Source: Priestia taiwanensis
GTDB lineage: Bacteria > Bacillota > Bacilli > Bacillales > Bacillaceae_G
Assembly (NCBI RefSeq): GCF_014638355.1
Contig: NZ_BMFK01000001.1
Span: 1,937,160 to 2,001,159 of the forward strand
Length of the DNA: 64,000 bases
Direction of reading: 5' to 3'
This document shows positions 1 through 8,255 of this stretch, piece after piece. The notes beneath the pieces were generated by a model. The model saw nothing but the letters and a program-made list of their open reading frames with translations. It had not been told where the DNA came from and made no database searches. Position numbers and translations under genes: made by a program. Numbering within the stretch: position 1 is the first letter of the stretch; each line of letters opens with the position of its first letter.

Positions 1-2
1 TG

Positions 3-86
3 AAGAGGTATCGACATGACCTGTCATATCGCGGAACATACACAATATCTCGAGTATTGGAAATAAACGCGATAGATGACCAATAA
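3..86 (+). CDS. possible 3' end of an unidentified gene
   Basis: One frame is open from the left edge to a TAA at 84-86 and encodes 27 residues ending in ALE-like charged sequence (reads KRYRHDLSYRG near the edge). The other two forward frames stop within 20 bases. It may be the tail of a gene that begins outside the window, but I do not recognise it and the length is too short to be sure it is coding. Confidence 0.22.
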   Translation, partial: KRYRHDLSYRGTYTISRVLEINAIDDQ

Positions 87-410
87 AGAAGATTATATTA
101 ATGCACTATGTATTATTCAATAAACCATAAAAAGCCCCATAAATAGGAAGCTCTTTTTCGTTTCGATAATATATATGAATTCATACAACACTTTATAAGC
201 GACACATTTATTCTAGCGACCAAATTCTCAGATATTCCATGTAAGTATGATTCAGCTAGAATTCTTCTAACTACTCTAAAAAATCAAAAGTGATTTATTT
301 TTTAAATTCCTGAATTCGATGTAAAATATGAAGTAGTTAATACCATTAATCTCATTTAAGCGATAAGTAGAGAGATTCTCCAAACATAAAATTTCTACTT
401 TTAACTCTAT
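87..410. other. intergenic, AT-rich, no gene seen
   Basis: This stretch before the terminator at 411 shows no convincing open frame or ribosome binding site. A weak hairpin (AAAAAG near 129 with CTTTTT near 153) could be a poor terminator for the partial gene at the left edge. Nothing else is recognised. Confidence 0.4.
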
Positions 411-450
411 AAAAAGCCCCCAGTAGTTCCATACTACTGAGGGCTTTTTT
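411..450 (+). terminator. Rho-independent terminator
   Basis: AAAAAGCCC-C-CAGTAGT and ACTACTG-A-GGGCTTTTTT pair with one mismatch around a five-base loop. A-run and T-run on opposite sides let it work on both strands. No adjacent gene on the left is identified. Confidence 0.75.
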
Positions 451-635
451 CAATCGGATAATAGGTTATGGTTATCGCATCAATATTATCTATAAAACTC
501 CCCCCTCCTCTTACACATTTAAAGACAGTCATATCCAGTCTATACATGACCGATTAATTTGCTTTTCTTTCAATTTCATCCATTGTAAGGTATAATGAAA
601 TCCATTTTAGAAATATTTTGAAAAGGGGATATAAT

Positions 636-836
636 ATGGAAATAGTAACTAGCATACTAGCAATTTCACTAATGATTATCGGCATTTTTATGTGGGTAAA
701 AGGAGAGGGAAAACGAAAAGGGATTGGCATTGGAATCGTTATGGCTTTACTTATTACAGGATTTCCGGAGTTCGCCGACTCATTTTATACAGGTTTCATG
801 GAAGGCTGGAACGAAGCTGAACTAGAGAGACAATAA
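636..836 (+). CDS. small two-helix membrane protein (66 aa)
   Basis: A short protein of unknown function. Residues 2-20 and about 29-46 are hydrophobic and probably form two membrane helices, joined by a basic loop (KGEGKRKG) and followed by an acidic tail. I start it at the ATG at 636 because AAAAGGGGA lies about seven bases upstream. A TTG at 618 would add six residues but has no binding site. It is a single gene between two terminators (411-450 and 893-935). Function cannot be inferred. Confidence 0.6.
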   Translation: MEIVTSILAISLMIIGIFMWVKGEGKRKGIGIGIVMALLITGFPEFADSFYTGFMEGWNEAELERQ

Positions 837-892
837 CTGTCATTCGTCTGATGTTCTACATTCATAGCATTAAGATTGTATAAGTACAAAAT

Positions 893-935
893 AATAAGAC
901 AAGATAGGCTATAGAGCTTACCTTGTCTTATTTTT
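893..935 (+). terminator. Rho-independent terminator
   Basis: AATAAGACAAG pairs with CTTGTCTTATT across a 17-base loop and is followed by TTTT. It closes the small membrane gene, and may also serve the opposing gene that ends at 965. Confidence 0.7.
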
Positions 936-964
936 ATACCTTACGTCATAATGAAGATGGAACA

Positions 965-1525
965 TTATGTACGAACTGACGAATTAGTAGAAATAGATAC
1001 GCTCTTATTCTCCATACTCAACCAAATCGCAAATAAAATCTCAAAACCAATCATCACACTTGCTACGATGACTGTGCTAAAGGTAATGCCTATTAATAGA
1101 ATAGCAATAGAAATCACAACAGACATCACAAAATACGCCTTCGATTTGTATACCCAACCGAATGGTAATAAATGTGCGCCGAATATGACAGCGATAATCA
1201 TCGCCATTTTATCGGGAACCGCTTGATAAATCCACATCGCAATGAAAATGTATAATACTTGGTTCGCAACAAGTACAAGTACTAGCTTGTTAAGTGGATT
1301 GTCTTTAATCGAAAATTCTACTTTTATTAGTTTAGACATCATGAAAGCAATTGGGGCAAGCATACCAAGTATACAAAATGTTAATAAGTTCTTTATCGCT
1401 ACTTCTTTTATCGGAAGTAACCACACTACTAAAATACCAATCCAAAGTACAATTGATGTCAAAATAAAATGCAATCCTCGTTTGCTTCTTACCGCTAAAT
1501 CATCCCTTAGCGTTTCTAGTTCCAT
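965..1525 (-). CDS. multi-pass membrane protein, DUF7010-like
   Basis: A 186-residue integral membrane protein with about five or six hydrophobic segments: residues ~20-37, 45-65, 80-100, 107-122, 133-150 and 153-170. A short charged N-terminus precedes them (MELETLRDDLAVRSKRG). The overall layout resembles the DUF7010 family of Bacillus, whose function is unknown; this match is from memory and moderate. AAGGGGATGG precedes the ATG at suitable distance. The C-terminal tail is Ser/Thr-rich. It follows the DUF456 gene, from which a terminator at 1596-1632 separates it. Confidence 0.6.
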   Translation of the reverse strand: MELETLRDDLAVRSKRGLHFILTSIVLWIGILVVWLLPIKEVAIKNLLTFCILGMLAPIAFMMSKLIKVEFSIKDNPLNKLVLVLVANQVLYIFIAMWIYQAVPDKMAMIIAVIFGAHLLPFGWVYKSKAYFVMSVVISIAILLIGITFSTVIVASVMIGFEILFAIWLSMENKSVSISTNSSVRT

Positions 1526-1595
1526 TACACCATCCCCTTTTCCTTATATTGGTTATACACACTCATTATACAGTTATTTACAATTTTTTTCGACA

Positions 1596-1632
1596 AATAA
1601 AAACGAATCGCCCCAGCATACGGAGCAATTCG
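1596..1632 (-). terminator. terminator after the DUF456 gene
   Basis: On the minus strand CGAAT-GC-CC arms form an imperfect hairpin followed by TTTTTAT. It lies just downstream of the stop codon at 1634. Confidence 0.6.
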
Positions 1633-1633
1633 C

Positions 1634-2122
1634 TTAAAAGATAATATACAACACGAAAATAACAAGCATGATTAACTGCAAGATTGCCTTTGCAACTGAA
1701 CTACTTAAGAACGAAATAACGGTTCCCCATGCAACTTTCGCGGCTTCTTTGTTGTCTTTTCCTTGAACCTTTTCCGCAACGAATACAGAAATAAACGGAA
1801 CAAAGATCAAACCAAACGGTGGGAAGACGAACGAACCAACAATTAATGATAAACAACCAACTCGTTCGCCCCACTTCGTACTACCGTATTTCTTTAAGAA
1901 ATAGCGATTTGCAAGTATTTCTGCGAAGAAAATAACCGCCGAGAAAATCGCTAAAATGATCCAGAATGATACAGTTAATTCCTTATTATTAATTCCAAAG
2001 TGATACACCGCAATACCAACTAAAAATAAGGGTAACCCCGGTAATACTGGCTTAATTAATGCCACAAATGATAATACAAAACATAGAATCGCAACGATCC
2101 ACCATACGATTTCTACTGCCAT
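1634..2122 (-). CDS. DUF456 family membrane protein
   Basis: A 162-residue hydrophobic protein of the DUF456 family, which is common in Firmicutes and of unknown role. The N-terminal helix is followed by the family signature LPGLPLFLVG near residues 29-38. A glycine-rich stretch with PPFG follows near residues 100-115, and the C-terminal third is again membrane-embedded. A strong AGGAG lies before the ATG. The gene sits 12 bases downstream of a GNAT gene on the same strand, so the ArsR, GNAT and DUF456 genes probably form one transcription unit ending at the 1596-1632 hairpin. Confidence 0.82.
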   Translation of the reverse strand: MAVEIVWWIVAILCFVLSFVALIKPVLPGLPLFLVGIAVYHFGINNKELTVSFWIILAIFSAVIFFAEILANRYFLKKYGSTKWGERVGCLSLIVGSFVFPPFGLIFVPFISVFVAEKVQGKDNKEAAKVAWGTVISFLSSSVAKAILQLIMLVIFVLYIIF

Positions 2123-2134
2123 TCTTCCACTCTC

Positions 2135-2647
2135 CTATTCTTTTTTCCATGCAAATGACATATAGATTTCATCTACATATTGTCCGTCTACCTTTAATGC
2201 CTCAGGCTCTTTGCCATATGCGACGAAACCATGTTTCTCATAAAGACGAATTGCATGTTCGTTATGCGCAGATACAGTAAGCAAGATACGCTCTAATCCG
2301 TCTATTTGTCTCGCATGCTTTAATGTCATCTGCAACAGCAAGCCTGCCAATCCTTTGCCACGCTTCGCTTCTGTCACATAGACACCCCAAATTGTTCCTT
2401 TATGTAAGCTCTTTTTTCCCGTCTCTCGTGAAAAGCCCATCATCCCAACTAGTTGATCGCCTTCAAATGCTCCAATGATGAATGAATCTTCTTGCTGTAA
2501 AAATGTTTCTTGGACACGTTCAAATGGTCGTGCGGCAACTTCTTCATACGATGAACCGAAGTTTAGTGGGCTATTGTGTAACCCTTCTAAACGTAACTTC
2601 CAAAATGCCTCTACATCCGCTTTCTGTAAACATCTTATTTCAATCAT
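2135..2647 (-). CDS. GNAT family N-acetyltransferase
   Basis: A 170-residue protein with the GNAT fold, which transfers an acetyl group from acetyl-CoA to an amine. The acetyl-CoA loop reads KRGKGLAGLLL (residues ~92-102), after a beta strand GTIWGVYVTEAKRG. The typical late motif NEHAIRLYEKHGF lies near residues 126-138. The substrate is unknown. GAGGGGGAT lies upstream of the ATG. Spacing of 19 bases to the upstream ArsR-type gene suggests co-transcription with it, and the GNAT might then be metal- or stress-regulated; that is inference. Confidence 0.85.
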   Translation of the reverse strand: MIEIRCLQKADVEAFWKLRLEGLHNSPLNFGSSYEEVAARPFERVQETFLQQEDSFIIGAFEGDQLVGMMGFSRETGKKSLHKGTIWGVYVTEAKRGKGLAGLLLQMTLKHARQIDGLERILLTVSAHNEHAIRLYEKHGFVAYGKEPEALKVDGQYVDEIYMSFAWKKE

Positions 2648-2666
2648 TGAAACATCCCCCTCACTC

Positions 2667-3041
2667 TTACTCGTTTCGGTTTACATCTTCCATTTCTTTA
2701 TGATGTTCATATGCAACACGAATTAAGTCTTTCACATGATCATCATCTAACGAATAGTACACTAATTTTCCTTCTTTGCGCATCTTCGCAAGACCTAGAT
2801 TTTTTAAGAGACGCAGATGATGGGAGGCCGTCGCAATGGATGAATCAATCACATTCGCCACATCACACACACACAACTCTTCTTCTTTATATAACGAAAA
2901 AGCAATTTTCATGCGTGTTTGATCTGCTAATGCCTTGAATAGTTTCACCATGCCAGACATTTCATCTTGTACAATTGCCTCTTTTGCTCGTTTTACTTTT
3001 TCTTCATCTACACATGTAATTTCACAACGGTCATCATGCAT
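2667..3041 (-). CDS. ArsR/SmtB metal sensor, CadC type
   Basis: A 124-residue winged-helix repressor of the ArsR/SmtB family. The helix-turn-helix covers about residues 55-95 (CDVANVIDSSIATASHHLRLL). All four cysteines of the CadC-type Cd/Pb/Zn site are present: Cys6 and Cys10 in the N-terminal arm and Cys57 and Cys59 in the ELCVCDV motif. This is the spacing of CadC C7/C11/C58/C60, shifted by one. The usual partner, a CadA P-type ATPase, is not in the window; the next genes are a GNAT and a DUF456 gene. GGAGTG precedes the ATG. Function as a thiophilic-metal sensor is inferred from the cysteines. Confidence 0.8.
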   Translation of the reverse strand: MHDDRCEITCVDEEKVKRAKEAIVQDEMSGMVKLFKALADQTRMKIAFSLYKEEELCVCDVANVIDSSIATASHHLRLLKNLGLAKMRKEGKLVYYSLDDDHVKDLIRVAYEHHKEMEDVNRNE

Positions 3042-3227
3042 ACTATATTCACTCCGTCCCCTTTATTTTCCTTCATTATAATCAGTTCTTTCTCTACCGT
3101 CAAAAGGACTAATCTTCTCATACGTCCTCGTTTCTATACAAACCTCTCTATTAATAAATGCATGTCTCTTATACTTGGTATAGGAATATATACTACATCA
3201 CGTAAATCTTCTTAGGAAATGTGTCGG

Positions 3228-3256
3228 TTTACAGTGGTTATTTTTCTTATTATTGT
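3228..3256 (+). promoter_or_regulatory. candidate sigma-A promoter of deoD
   Basis: TTTACA at 3228-3233 and TATTGT at 3251-3256 are separated by 17 bases and lie about 40 bases before the deoD start. The -10 match is only four of six, so this is a candidate. Confidence 0.4.
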
Positions 3257-3297
3257 GTAAAATGTAAGGGTACACAATGAGGTAGGAGGTATGACGA

Positions 3298-4005
3298 ATG
3301 AGCATACATATTGAAGCAAAACAAGGTGAAGTAGCTGAAACAATTCTTTTACCAGGAGACCCTCTTCGCGCGAAATATATCGCAGAGAACTTCTTAGAAG
3401 GTGTAACATGCTACAACAACGTACGTGGAATGTTAGGTTTTACAGGAACATATAAAGGAAAACGTATTTCAGTACAAGGAACTGGTATGGGTATCCCATC
3501 AATCGGTATTTACGTAAATGAATTAATTCAAAGCTACGGCGTGAAGAATTTAATTCGCGTTGGTACTTGTGGCGCTATTCAAGACGATGTAAAAGTTCGT
3601 GACGTGATCATTGCACAAGCATCATGCACAGACTCTAATATGAACAACATTATCTTCCCAGGCATCGACTACGCTCCAGTAGCAGACTTCGGTTTACTGA
3701 AGAAAGCATACGATGCTGGTGTAGAAAAAGGCTTAAAAATCCGTGTAGGTAACGTCTTCACAGCAGATATGTTCTACCGTGAAAACATGGACTTATACAA
3801 AAAAGTTGCTAGCTACGGTGTATTAGCAGTAGAAATGGAAACAACTGCCCTTTACACAATCGCTGCAAAATTCGGCGTGAACGCGCTAACAATCTTAACA
3901 GTAAGTGATCACATCTTCACAGGTGAAGAAACATCTTCAGAAGAGCGTCAAACAACATTCAATGAAATGATTGAAGTAGCATTAGAAGCTGCAATTCAAG
4001 AATAA
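3298..4005 (+). CDS. deoD: purine nucleoside phosphorylase DeoD-type
   Basis: Cleaves purine (deoxy)ribonucleosides with phosphate to free base and (deoxy)ribose-1-phosphate, in cytosolic nucleoside salvage. At 235 residues it has the length of the hexameric, bacterial high-molecular-weight PNP. Visible family motifs are [18 protein letters not shown] (residues ~18-35, phosphate loop), [12 protein letters not shown] (~61-72), VGTCGAIQ (~87-94) and the nucleoside-binding VEMETTALY (~177-185). The purine-site SDH is at ~202-204. AGGAGG at 3284-3289 fixes the start. It is monocistronic, ending at the terminator 4053-4090. Confidence 0.96.
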   Translation: MSIHIEAKQGEVAETILLPGDPLRAKYIAENFLEGVTCYNNVRGMLGFTGTYKGKRISVQGTGMGIPSIGIYVNELIQSYGVKNLIRVGTCGAIQDDVKVRDVIIAQASCTDSNMNNIIFPGIDYAPVADFGLLKKAYDAGVEKGLKIRVGNVFTADMFYRENMDLYKKVASYGVLAVEMETTALYTIAAKFGVNALTILTVSDHIFTGEETSSEERQTTFNEMIEVALEAAIQE

Positions 4006-4052
4006 TATAGCTCGACTTCTCGGATGTTTACAGACTGTAAATACGAGACTAT

Positions 4053-4090
4053 AAAGGACTTGCATGTAACAAAACAGGCAAGTCCTTTTC
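4053..4090 (+). terminator. terminator after deoD
   Basis: AAGGACTTGC pairs with GCAAGTCCTT around a 14-base loop and ends in TTTT. Confidence 0.85.
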
Positions 4091-4111
4091 TACTAATAGG
4101 AGGGACTTCAT

Positions 4112-4354
4112 ATGCGAATGAATTTATCAAAAGAAGAAAAAGAACAAGTAGTTACCTCTGTCCAATCATTTTTCCTTGATGAATATGACGAAGAAATTAG
4201 CCAGTTGAAGGCAGAACTATTACTAGAATTTTTTGCGAGCAAGTTAGAACCTTATTTCTACAACAAAGGGATCGATGATGCGACGTCTTTCGTCCTCGAC
4301 CGCTTTACGACATTTGAAGATGACTTGTATGCATTACGAAAACGTCCGAAATAA
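4112..4354 (+). CDS. DUF2164 family protein
   Basis: An 80-residue soluble protein of the DUF2164 family, function unknown. The conserved core is visible as DEYDEEISQLKAELLLEFFASKL, followed by EPYFYNKGIDDA, the usual Y-N-x-G motif. AGGAGGG lies seven bases upstream of the ATG at 4112. The end of the gene overlaps the convergent PH-domain gene by 21 bases, and no separate terminator is visible for it. Confidence 0.85.
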   Translation: MRMNLSKEEKEQVVTSVQSFFLDEYDEEISQLKAELLLEFFASKLEPYFYNKGIDDATSFVLDRFTTFEDDLYALRKRPK

Positions 4355-4783
4355 GCGTTCATCAACTTTAATATGCGGATTAATTGCGATGAGTTCATCG
4401 ATAAATCCTTTCTTGTCTTTTGGAAAAAGAAGAATAACCTTATCCTCTCCGTAAACCACTTCAATTCGGTTGAGTGATAATCCCTTCCTCGAAAAAAAAT
4501 CATCTGCCTTACGTATACGCGTAATTTTATGAATGGCGATTTTCTCATTAGATAAAACAGAAGCAACGTGCAAGTAATAGTCTTGAATAATATAGCGAAG
4601 ATTGAAGGAGCCAAATAAGAAATAAATGCTGGCAAGAACTAACATACCAGCTATTAACACACGTTGCCATAACGGTTCATACATCGTTAATAGACTCGCA
4701 ACAGCACCAACAAGCAAAGCTAATATTAATAAACAATCCTTTATGATTAACCATTTATCACGTTTCGGATGGAACACCATCAT
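4334..4783 (-). CDS. membrane-anchored bacterial PH-domain protein (copy 1)
   Basis: A 149-residue protein with two hydrophobic segments (residues ~14-34 and 39-57) followed by a bacterial PH-like domain of the DUF1200/bPH_4 type (YIIQDYYLHV... ITRIRKADD ... IEVVYGEDKVILLFPKDKKGFIDELIAINPHI). Such proteins are anchored to the membrane with the PH domain in the cytosol; the ligand is unknown. It is a clear tandem paralogue of the gene at 4758-5228, with the same order of elements. The two overlap by 26 bases, so translation is probably coupled. A second ATG three bases in is an equally good start. Confidence 0.75.
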   Translation of the reverse strand: MMVFHPKRDKWLIIKDCLLILALLVGAVASLLTMYEPLWQRVLIAGMLVLASIYFLFGSFNLRYIIQDYYLHVASVLSNEKIAIHKITRIRKADDFFSRKGLSLNRIEVVYGEDKVILLFPKDKKGFIDELIAINPHIKVDERLFRTFS

Positions 4784-5228
4784 CTTTCCCTCTTTTCATA
4801 TAAGACAAATTCACATCTACTTCAATATGTTGATTGATTGCTACTAGTGCATCGATAAACGCTTTTTTATCTTTTGGAGAAAGAAGGATAGACTTCTTCT
4901 CTCCAAAAGATATTTCAATCCGATCCGTTGACATGGCAGGGCTTGAGATAATGTCATTTGTCGCACGAATGCTAGTAATCGAGTAGATATTAATTTTCTC
5001 TTCGTATAAAAACATAATAGACAACGTATCATCTTGAACAATATAACGAAGCGTAAATACTCTAAAACAAAAATACATGGCCAGCAAAAGTACTACCACT
5101 ACTACTAAACGCAACCATAACGCTTCTTGTATCGCAAGTAGACTGACACCAATACCTAGAGCCGCTGCTAGTAACACAATGATGTTCATCACCATTAACC
5201 ATCGATCAAACTTTGAGTAGAATACCAT
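4758..5228 (-). CDS. membrane-anchored bacterial PH-domain protein (copy 2)
   Basis: A 156-residue paralogue of the preceding gene. Two hydrophobic segments near residues 13-33 and 39-57 are followed by a bPH_4/DUF1200-like domain (YIVQDDTLSIMF ... IEISFGEKKSILLSPKDKKAFIDALVAINQHIEVD). The best start is the ATG whose A is shared with the TAA of the upstream gene (TAATG at 5230-5226). This one-base overlap and the upstream GGGGAG suggest translational coupling. The three genes 5647 to 4334 form one operon. Confidence 0.75.
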   Translation of the reverse strand: MVFYSKFDRWLMVMNIIVLLAAALGIGVSLLAIQEALWLRLVVVVVLLLAMYFCFRVFTLRYIVQDDTLSIMFLYEEKINIYSITSIRATNDIISSPAMSTDRIEISFGEKKSILLSPKDKKAFIDALVAINQHIEVDVNLSYMKRGKDDGVPSET

Positions 5229-5647
5229 TATTCTCCCCACTCCCTTTCATTCATAATACGTAAGAATGCCTCTTGGTGACTCTTACGATTAATCCGAAAC
5301 GCATCCTGCTTCTCTGGTCTCAGTAACAGAATACTGTCCCCAACTTCTGCCCATACAACCAATTTATCTGTCGTTCCATCTTCGTATGTAATCGTGAGTT
5401 GATAATCTTCTTGATGAGCCATTTCATAGGTAGCGGGAGATTCATGCCTTGCACTATTTAAAATATCTTTTATTTTCCCAAGCGATGTGGCGTTATCTAC
5501 GGTCATGCTTTCCATAAACGATTGTGTTTCTTTCGCATATTTTTCTACACTTACATATTCAATATGTGAAAATGCCCTTGAAAATAGGATGTAGCAACTA
5601 ATGGCAATAACAACAACACCCATACATATAAACACCCATCTTCTCAT
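5228..5647 (-). CDS. membrane-anchored protein, paralogue of 37380-37799
   Basis: A 139-residue protein with an N-terminal membrane anchor or uncleaved signal (residues ~3-20) and an exported domain. I place the start at the ATG at 5647 because GGGAGG lies seven bases upstream. This gives exactly the length of the related protein at 37380-37799. The two share an I-x-x-ILN motif, a LTYE(D/N) strand with K-L-x-(V/I)-W following, and a C-terminal LRIM/LRVI helix. The family is not recognised. It is the first gene of the operon with the two PH-domain proteins. Confidence 0.65.
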   Translation of the reverse strand: MRRWVFICMGVVVIAISCYILFSRAFSHIEYVSVEKYAKETQSFMESMTVDNATSLGKIKDILNSARHESPATYEMAHQEDYQLTITYEDGTTDKLVVWAEVGDSILLLRPEKQDAFRINRKSHQEAFLRIMNEREWGE

Positions 5648-5929
5648 ACACATTCCTCCCTTTTTTGGCATTATATGAACCAAGCAAGGGGAATAGTCGA
5701 CATTTTCACTGCTTTTGTAACCAAAAGAATAGACTAACAGCTAATACAACTACAAGACGTACTAATATAGAATTATATTCATTTGCGCCTACAGGTCCGT
5801 ACTCAATCCTTTGTATCACTACTCTTCTAAGAGAACAAACACACCAATCATTAATCGCGCACAGTCTCTACATTTACATATTTTACCTATTAATCTCATC
5901 ATATCATTCCTTCCTTCCCATTTAAAGAA
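5648..5929. other. intergenic, no gene seen
   Basis: No frame here has a ribosome binding site with protein-like sequence. The stretch must contain the promoter of the operon that starts at 5647, but no clear -35/-10 pair stands out. Confidence 0.4.
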
Positions 5930-5965
5930 GGAAAAAAAAAAAGACTACTAATGAATAAGTAGTCT
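5930..5965 (-). terminator. terminator after the DUF72 gene
   Basis: AGACTACT and AGTAGTCT form an eight-base stem, and on the minus strand a run of about ten T follows. Confidence 0.8.
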
Positions 5966-5971
5966 CCAATT

Positions 5972-6820
5972 TTAAAATAACTCCATCTGCTCCGGCATTT
6001 TCTCACCGTATTCAATGTTCAGTAATCCCATTAGTTGCTTGGCATTATGCACTGCATCTCCACCAGAATTGTTGTTAAATAAAATGCATATTTCTTTTGT
6101 CTTCTTCTCTAACTCACGGATATGATTCACCCATTCTACCAACTCTTCTTTTGTATAACGGTAGAGGAATCGTACTTTACGCCAATTGTCTTGGCCGTGA
6201 TTATTCCATCCATGTACGTTACGACCATGAAAGCGAACTAACGTCAAATTTTTGTGCGTTGGATGAAGGATGGTTGGGATAGAACCTGCTCCTGCTTGTG
6301 GTTCATCACAAATCGTGTGAATCCATTCTTCCTCTTCCATGAATGAGAGTGTGCGCTCCCGGTAATTGTCTCGAAACCACGTTTGATTACGGAATTCAAT
6401 CGCTGCAGGAATATTACCGAGCTTCGCCTTTATATAGCGTAAATAATGAACATTTTCTGCCTTACAGTCAAACCACGGTGGAAATTGGAAGAGAAGCGCC
6501 TTTAGCTTCCCAGCCTCTCTTACTGGTTCTACGGAGCTTAAATAACGGTCAAACAACGCATCAAGCTCCGCTGCTTTTATTCCTTCTCTCGTATGCCCAG
6601 TCAATGTACCAAGCGCCTTTACAACGAATGAAAAATGACTAGGAGTTTCTTGTACCCACTTCGCATAATTTCTCTCGGACTGTACTGCATAAAACGCCGA
6701 GTCTACCTCAACAATTGGAAAGTGGTTACTGTATGTTTTTAATTTATTTTTATTCGTATATGTATCGGGATACAAACTATCGTGATCCCCCCAACCAGTT
6801 ACGCCTATTTTAATTACCAT
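5972..6820 (-). CDS. DUF72 family protein (YunF-like)
   Basis: A 282-residue TIM-barrel-like protein of the DUF72 family, a near match in length and motifs to B. subtilis YunF. The family start IKIGVTGWGDHDSLYP and VEVDSAFYA (residues ~38-46) are present. The later conserved stretches LLFQFPPWF (~109-117) and AIEFRNQTWF (~140-149) are also there, as is VRFHGRN near 197. The biochemical role is not established. AGAGGTG precedes the ATG. It is a single gene with its own terminator. Confidence 0.87.
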   Translation of the reverse strand: MVIKIGVTGWGDHDSLYPDTYTNKNKLKTYSNHFPIVEVDSAFYAVQSERNYAKWVQETPSHFSFVVKALGTLTGHTREGIKAAELDALFDRYLSSVEPVREAGKLKALLFQFPPWFDCKAENVHYLRYIKAKLGNIPAAIEFRNQTWFRDNYRERTLSFMEEEEWIHTICDEPQAGAGSIPTILHPTHKNLTLVRFHGRNVHGWNNHGQDNWRKVRFLYRYTKEELVEWVNHIRELEKKTKEICILFNNNSGGDAVHNAKQLMGLLNIEYGEKMPEQMELF

Positions 6821-6972
6821 TTTTTCACCTCTTTATGCATGCGATGTATTTTTTATCATATTTTGTCGAAATATGATATAATTTATAATTGTACAAATAT
6901 ATCCATTTTTTATCTATTTATTATTATTTGTATAACAGGGGTTTAAATGGGGAGAAAAGGTGTGTATGTTCT

Positions 6973-8217
6973 ATGAAAATAATTAACAAGTACTCATACA
7001 TCAGCGATCAACACAAAATACAACTATACGAAAATTTCATTTCGCAACTTCCATTCTCTTTTTCTTTTTCAGATGAAAGAACACAGTTATCATTGCACAA
7101 AAAAACAGACAGTAGCCCACTTGAAATTGAAGAAGTCTATAACGATGCAACAACATTAACGATGGATTTTTGTTCATCCAATGGTATTGCTGCGCTAGAA
7201 AAAGAGTGTGGAAAAATCTTTGATCCGATTCCGCATCACGTCGTCTTTCTAAATACAGATGGCATCGTAACATTATGCAACAAGAAAATGGTCGAAGATA
7301 TGAACACCGAACGTAATGCAGTTATCGGACAGCACATCAAAGATATCTTGCAACTACCTGAGCATAAAGTTCTTGCTCTAGAAACAATTTCAACAGGAAA
7401 AGAGTTTCGTAACGAAACCGTCCTCGATAATCATTATGGGATTATTAATACCCATATTATACGTGATGAGCACGGAAACATGTTGCGTGTCATTTACACG
7501 CTCCAATTTTTAAATACAGAACGTGATGCTGAACGTTTTGCATTAGCTGGTCGAATTGCCGCAGGGATTGCTCACGAAATTCGCAATCCACTCACAACAG
7601 TGCGTGGTTATTTGCAATTTTTACAAGCACAAGTGGCTGAAGATATTCAACACTTATTCCAATCCTTACTTATCCCAGAGCTCGATCGCGCCAATAGTAT
7701 CATTTGTGACTTCCTTTCGATCACGAAGACGCAATCCATTCAAGCAGAAGATGTATCTATTAATTGCTTTATACAAGATTATATAAAACCTCTTCTCTTA
7801 AGTGAAGCGCATCTAAACAATATTCAGATTGAATATATACTTGCACCAGAATTACACAATTGTAGAGTGGAAAGTAATAAGAATCAACTTATCCAAGTAT
7901 TCTTGAACTTACTACAAAACGCCAAAGATGCAGCAGGTGACAAACCACTACATATTATCGTTCAAAGTATGCTTGAAAATGACCATGCCAAAATCACCTT
8001 CTCTGACAATGGTATCGGTATTCCAGAATCTATTGTCAGTTACATTTTCGATCCATTCTTTACAACGAAAGATACCGGCACAGGCCTTGGCTTATCACTA
8101 ACACGAAATATTATTCATAACCACCGAGGCACTATTAAAGCAACATCATCCTGCGAAGGAACAACCTTCGTCATTGAATTGCCAATTATAATAGACGAAA
8201 CAGGGACTCATTCATAA
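6973..8217 (+). CDS. soluble PAS-domain sensor histidine kinase
   Basis: A 414-residue cytosolic histidine kinase without membrane helices. The N-terminal ~60 residues are unassigned. A PAS domain follows (VVFLNTDGIVTLCNKKM, ~residues 70-185), then the phosphoacceptor H-box with His201 in GIAHEIRNPLTTVRG, the N-box NLLQNAKDAA and the G-boxes DNGIGIP and GTGLGLSL. It is of the KinA/KinE sporulation kinase type and has no adjacent response regulator. The start at 6973 is chosen because upstream codons are not kinase-like. AAAAGG lies about 12 bases upstream, so the start is not certain. Confidence 0.85.
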   Translation: MKIINKYSYISDQHKIQLYENFISQLPFSFSFSDERTQLSLHKKTDSSPLEIEEVYNDATTLTMDFCSSNGIAALEKECGKIFDPIPHHVVFLNTDGIVTLCNKKMVEDMNTERNAVIGQHIKDILQLPEHKVLALETISTGKEFRNETVLDNHYGIINTHIIRDEHGNMLRVIYTLQFLNTERDAERFALAGRIAAGIAHEIRNPLTTVRGYLQFLQAQVAEDIQHLFQSLLIPELDRANSIICDFLSITKTQSIQAEDVSINCFIQDYIKPLLLSEAHLNNIQIEYILAPELHNCRVESNKNQLIQVFLNLLQNAKDAAGDKPLHIIVQSMLENDHAKITFSDNGIGIPESIVSYIFDPFFTTKDTGTGLGLSLTRNIIHNHRGTIKATSSCEGTTFVIELPIIIDETGTHS

Positions 8218-8228
8218 TGGGTCCTTTC
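8200..8228 (+). terminator. weak hairpin overlapping the kinase stop
   Basis: GGACTCAT and ATGGGTCC pair imperfectly, spanning the stop codon, followed by TTTC. Weak terminator candidate. Confidence 0.4.
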
Positions 8229-8255
8229 ATTTATGATATAGAAACAACCCTTCTA

